From NCBI GenBank assembly GCA_002381045.1, contig DFWT01000268.1:1-8568 (forward strand): a stretch of 8,568 bases of DNA, written 5' to 3'. Source of the stretch: Rhodoferax sp. UBA4127. GTDB taxonomy: Bacteria; Pseudomonadota; Gammaproteobacteria; Burkholderiales; Burkholderiaceae_C. Made by a program: the position numbers and the translations under genes. The notes beneath the pieces are model-generated. The model did not search any database and was not told where the DNA came from. It saw only the letters and a list, made by a program, of their open reading frames with translations. Of the stretch, positions 6,536-8,568 are shown piece after piece (position 1 is the stretch's first letter; each line of letters opens with the position of its first letter).

Positions 6536-7168
6536 CTGGCTCAGCCAAGCGCGCGTGGCCAGCGCCCAAGGTGCCAGCGCCTGCACGACTGCAGGATGGG
6601 CAGACGCAGCGGCGTGCCAGTTCCGCAAGGCAGTTGGCACCGTCAGTTGCTGACCGGTAGCCGCCAAAATCTCTTGTGCCAATGGCAATGTGACCAGCAA
6701 GCCGCAATCCGCCAGACTCAACTCGGGGGTCAACAAATAGGGCTGAGGACGGGCCCAGAGCAAGAGCTGACCTAAACGCCGTTCAATCTCAAGCCGCTGG
6801 GCAGTGACAACCTCTGCTTGCCGGTGGGACGGCTTCACCTGGGCAAACAGCGTGCGCACCAGTGGCTCCAGGTACATGTCGTGAAAGCGGCAGACAAAAC
6901 GCACATGGCCACGCAGTTGCTTCTCTGCGGGCAACATCGCCGGCTTTGGGTAAGCCTCTTCAAGGTACTCGTTGATGGCTTCCGATTCAGACAGCACCCA
7001 CACCCCTTCCTGAATGGCGGGCAGCGTGCCCATGGGAACAATGGCGCGGTAAACCTCAGAACGGTAACCCTCGGGTGGTTCACACTCCTCAAATTCAACG
7101 CCTTTGGCACACAGGACGATGCGCACTTTTGCACTGTAGCTGGACAAGGCGGTTGCGTAAAAAATCAT
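6521..7168 (-). CDS. Glutathione S-transferase family protein (zeta/stringent-starvation-like fold)
   Basis: A complete 215-residue cytosolic protein with a two-domain GST layout. The N-terminal thioredoxin-like domain (about 1-75) has SSYSAKVRIVL at 9-19, aligned with the SSCSWRVRI active-site segment of zeta GSTs but with Tyr in place of the Cys. It also has the cis-proline motif GTLPAI (Pro50) and the glutathione-binding ESEAINEYLEE at 61-71. The C-terminal helical domain (about 85-205) contains the usual LSLADCGLLVTLPL segment with the buried Asp. These features support glutathione binding, but the substrate is unknown; maleylacetoacetate isomerase is possible but not supported by the Cys-to-Tyr change. 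The start is the ATG at 7168, 26 bases after the permease stop, so it is probably the last gene of the ABC operon. The only purine-rich candidate ribosome site (GAAGG) is 12 bases upstream and inside a hairpin. The last 15 bases overlap the end of hpnC. Confidence 0.85.
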   Translation of the reverse strand: MIFYATALSSYSAKVRIVLCAKGVEFEECEPPEGYRSEVYRAIVPMGTLPAIQEGVWVLSESEAINEYLEEAYPKPAMLPAEKQLRGHVRFVCRFHDMYLEPLVRTLFAQVKPSHRQAEVVTAQRLEIERRLGQLLLWARPQPYLLTPELSLADCGLLVTLPLAQEILAATGQQLTVPTALRNWHAAASAHPAVVQALAPWALATRAWLSQSARA

Positions 7169-7172
7169 GTGA

Positions 7173-7186
7173 CGAAGGTGCCTTCG
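7173..7186 (-). promoter_or_regulatory. Small hairpin covering the weak GST ribosome-binding region
   Basis: In the 26-base gap between the permease stop and the GST start, CGAAGG-TG-CCTTCG is a perfect inverted repeat. On the minus-strand transcript it would pair the only GAAGG present upstream of the GST ATG. It has no following T-run, so it is not a terminator. It may lower GST translation or couple it to ribosomes leaving the permease gene. This is inference from base pairing only. Confidence 0.3.
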
Positions 7187-7194
7187 CGACCCAG

Positions 7195-7974
7195 TTAATG
7201 CGGCGTGGCCAAGCGTCGCTCCATGCGCCGCACCAAATGCGACACCACAAGGATCAACATCAGGTACTCCAACACCAGCAACGAGTAAATCTCCAGCGGG
7301 CGGTATTCGTTGACATTCAGTTCATTGGCCTTGCGGGTCAATTCTGCCAAACCAATGACTGAGATCAACGACGACATCTTCAACACGTAAACCAGTTGAT
7401 TGCCCAACGCGGGCAGAATGACCTTGATGGCCTGTGGCAGCACCACCAACCGCATCTGTAAGCCCCAAGGCAAACCCAATGCACGGGCAGCCTCCAGTTG
7501 CCCATGGGGCACCGACTGAATGCCCGCACGAAATATCTCGGCTTCAAAGGCGCTGTCGCTCAGGCTCATGGCCAGTACCCCGGTTGCAAACACACCCAGT
7601 TGCACTCCCACGATCACAGGCAGGCCGTAAAACAACCAGAGTAACAAGACCAGCAAAGGTATTGCCCGAAATACCTCCACATAGCCACGGTTGAAAACCT
7701 TCAGCCAGCGCTGGCGCGACAAACCCGCCAGCGCCACCAGCAAACCTAACAGTACCGAACCCAAAATGGCACACAGCGACACCAACACCGTGTCAGCCAA
7801 GCCGCCCAGCAAAAACTTCAGATTGGAGGCGCCTTTGTCTTGCAGGGGATTAAAGATGTACCAACCCCAGTGGTAAGCCTCGCCTTGCAACGTCTGGCTG
7901 CTGCAAGCACCCAGCAGCACCACGCACAGCGTCAATCCGAGATGAAGACGCCCTATTTTTTGGCGCTCAGCCAT
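7195..7974 (-). CDS. Polar amino-acid-type ABC transporter permease with N-terminal lipobox
   Basis: A 259-residue inner-membrane permease of the HisM/GlnP type. Hydrophobic segments lie near 54-85, 104-122, 126-140, 178-200 and 228-248. The cytoplasmic EAA loop EAARALGLPWGLQMRLVVLP (161-180), with conserved Gly167 and the LP pair, is the contact for the ATP-binding subunit. The part from LLGGLADTVLVSL and RGYVEVFRAIPLLVLLLW onward is typical of this family. The N-terminus is unusual: a basic start, a hydrophobic stretch and LLGACSS with Cys24, which reads as a lipoprotein signal, then a periplasmic-looking segment (YHWGWYIFNPLQDKG) before the first core helix. The ATG at 7974 overlaps the binding-protein gene by 22 bases and has GAGG four bases upstream, so the two are translationally coupled. 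Only one permease gene is seen, which suggests a homodimer. The ATPase gene is outside the window. The substrate is probably a polar amino acid or similar compound. Confidence 0.9.
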   Translation of the reverse strand: MAERQKIGRLHLGLTLCVVLLGACSSQTLQGEAYHWGWYIFNPLQDKGASNLKFLLGGLADTVLVSLCAILGSVLLGLLVALAGLSRQRWLKVFNRGYVEVFRAIPLLVLLLWLFYGLPVIVGVQLGVFATGVLAMSLSDSAFEAEIFRAGIQSVPHGQLEAARALGLPWGLQMRLVVLPQAIKVILPALGNQLVYVLKMSSLISVIGLAELTRKANELNVNEYRPLEIYSLLVLEYLMLILVVSHLVRRMERRLATPH

Positions 7975-8568
7975 TTGGCCTCAAGCGTGTCAAAAAAGCC
8001 CTCGGCCTGCTTGAGCGCTATCCAGTTGTTCACAAAGGTCAGCCAGACATCGTCCCCTTGCGGCAGTGGGTAGGCAAATGGCCGCTTGTTGCGCATCTCA
8101 GCCGTGCCACCCACCATACGCAAGTCAGGATAGGTATGCATCAGTGTGGCGGCTTCCACATTGCTTGTCAGAGTGGCATTGGCACGCCCGGCCAGGACTT
8201 CCTGGTAACCCGTGGCAGGTTTTTCCACCGCGCGAATTTTGGCTTTGGGAAAATGCTGACGTGCCTGTTGCTCAAATGTGGTGCCCATCAGCACGGCCAA
8301 TATCACGTTGGGCTGGTTCAGGCTGGCCCAGTTAGGAAATTTGGTGACTGCCTTTTGCACCACCAAGGGCACGGCACCCGCGTAAAGGTAAGGATCTGAG
8401 AATGCCACGGTTTTCGCACGCGCCATACTGATGGACGCCCCCGAAAAAATGTCAAAGCGGTCCGCCACGATGCCATTGACCAGGGTGGCCCATTCGGCGG
8501 GCACAAACTCCAGCTTGACCCCCATGTCTGCCGCCAATTGGGTCACAGCATCGACGTCAAAGCCGGTG
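7953..8568 (-). CDS. Periplasmic solute-binding protein, family 3 (amino-acid type), N-terminus outside window
   Basis: The minus-strand frame is open from the window edge to TAG 7953-7955, giving 204 residues, most of a protein usually near 260-280; the signal peptide is missing. It begins TGFDVDAVTQLAADMGVKLEF, the hallmark GFDVD segment of family 3 binding proteins. It continues with DRFDIFSGASISMARAKTVAFSDPYLYAG, in which the Arg after SISMA corresponds to the ligand-carboxylate Arg of amino-acid binders. Lobe 2 contains VLMGTTFEQQARQHFP and GRANATLTSNVEAATLM, and the protein ends FFDTLEAKWLSAKK. The overlap with the permease gene shows that it delivers ligand to that transporter. Its overall pattern also resembles periplasmic cyclohexadienyl dehydratase (PheC), an enzyme that evolved from this fold, and a Glu sits in the matching NVEA motif. 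A transport role is preferred because of the coupled permease. The valine codon GTG at 8546 is internal, not a start. Confidence 0.92.
   Translation of the reverse strand, partial: TGFDVDAVTQLAADMGVKLEFVPAEWATLVNGIVADRFDIFSGASISMARAKTVAFSDPYLYAGAVPLVVQKAVTKFPNWASLNQPNVILAVLMGTTFEQQARQHFPKAKIRAVEKPATGYQEVLAGRANATLTSNVEAATLMHTYPDLRMVGGTAEMRNKRPFAYPLPQGDDVWLTFVNNWIALKQAEGFFDTLEAKWLSAKK

Noticed and set aside
1..8568. CRISPR arrays, transposases, phage genes or attachment sites, including integration at the tRNA-Leu 3' end
   Set aside because: No repeat-spacer pattern, integrase or transposase motif, or direct repeat of the tRNA 3' end was seen; the sequence beside the tRNA 3' end is ordinary nrdR flank.

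Overview
The window looks like chromosome from a GC-rich betaproteobacterium, most likely order Burkholderiales and probably near Comamonadaceae (Rhodoferax/Polaromonas type). This rests on the glyA-nrdR pair, the style of the encoded proteins and a short repeat-like tract inside hpnC that I recall from that family. No database search was possible, so the placement is inference. The layout is mostly ordinary housekeeping and accessory chromosome. I see no phage genes, transposases, CRISPR arrays or defence genes.

Left part, plus strand (1-863): the last third of glyA (serine hydroxymethyltransferase), then nrdR, the zinc-finger/ATP-cone repressor of ribonucleotide reductase genes. Convergent to them lies a tRNA-Leu(UAG) at 925-1011 on the minus strand. 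A strong intrinsic terminator on the minus strand (1012-1044) ends the efflux operon, and its U-tract runs right up to the mature 5' end of the tRNA.

Centre, minus strand (1140-5484): a two-gene RND multidrug-type efflux operon. A lipoprotein periplasmic adaptor (4300-5484) is followed after 7 bases by a 1050-residue inner-membrane RND pump (1140-4292). No outer-membrane channel gene is present. An imperfect palindrome (5514-5535) in the upstream divergent intergenic region is a candidate operator.

Centre right, plus strand (5636-6535): hpnC, a squalene/phytoene synthase-family enzyme of hopanoid precursor synthesis, standing alone without hpnD or hpnE. It carries an AT-richer tract that resembles a short dispersed repeat embedded in frame. 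Its 3' end overlaps the convergent GST gene by 15 bases.

Right part, minus strand (6521-8568): a likely operon in the order solute-binding protein (its N-terminus is beyond the window edge), amino-acid-type ABC permease (overlapping it by 22 bases), then a glutathione S-transferase-like protein. The permease has an unusual N-terminal signal with a lipobox. The ATP-binding subunit is not in the window. The binding protein keeps a Glu at a position that I recall as catalytic in the related cyclohexadienyl dehydratases.

I found no convincing undescribed system. The more interesting points are the lipobox permease, the repeat-like tract in hpnC, the terminator abutting the tRNA, and the GST in an amino-acid ABC operon.
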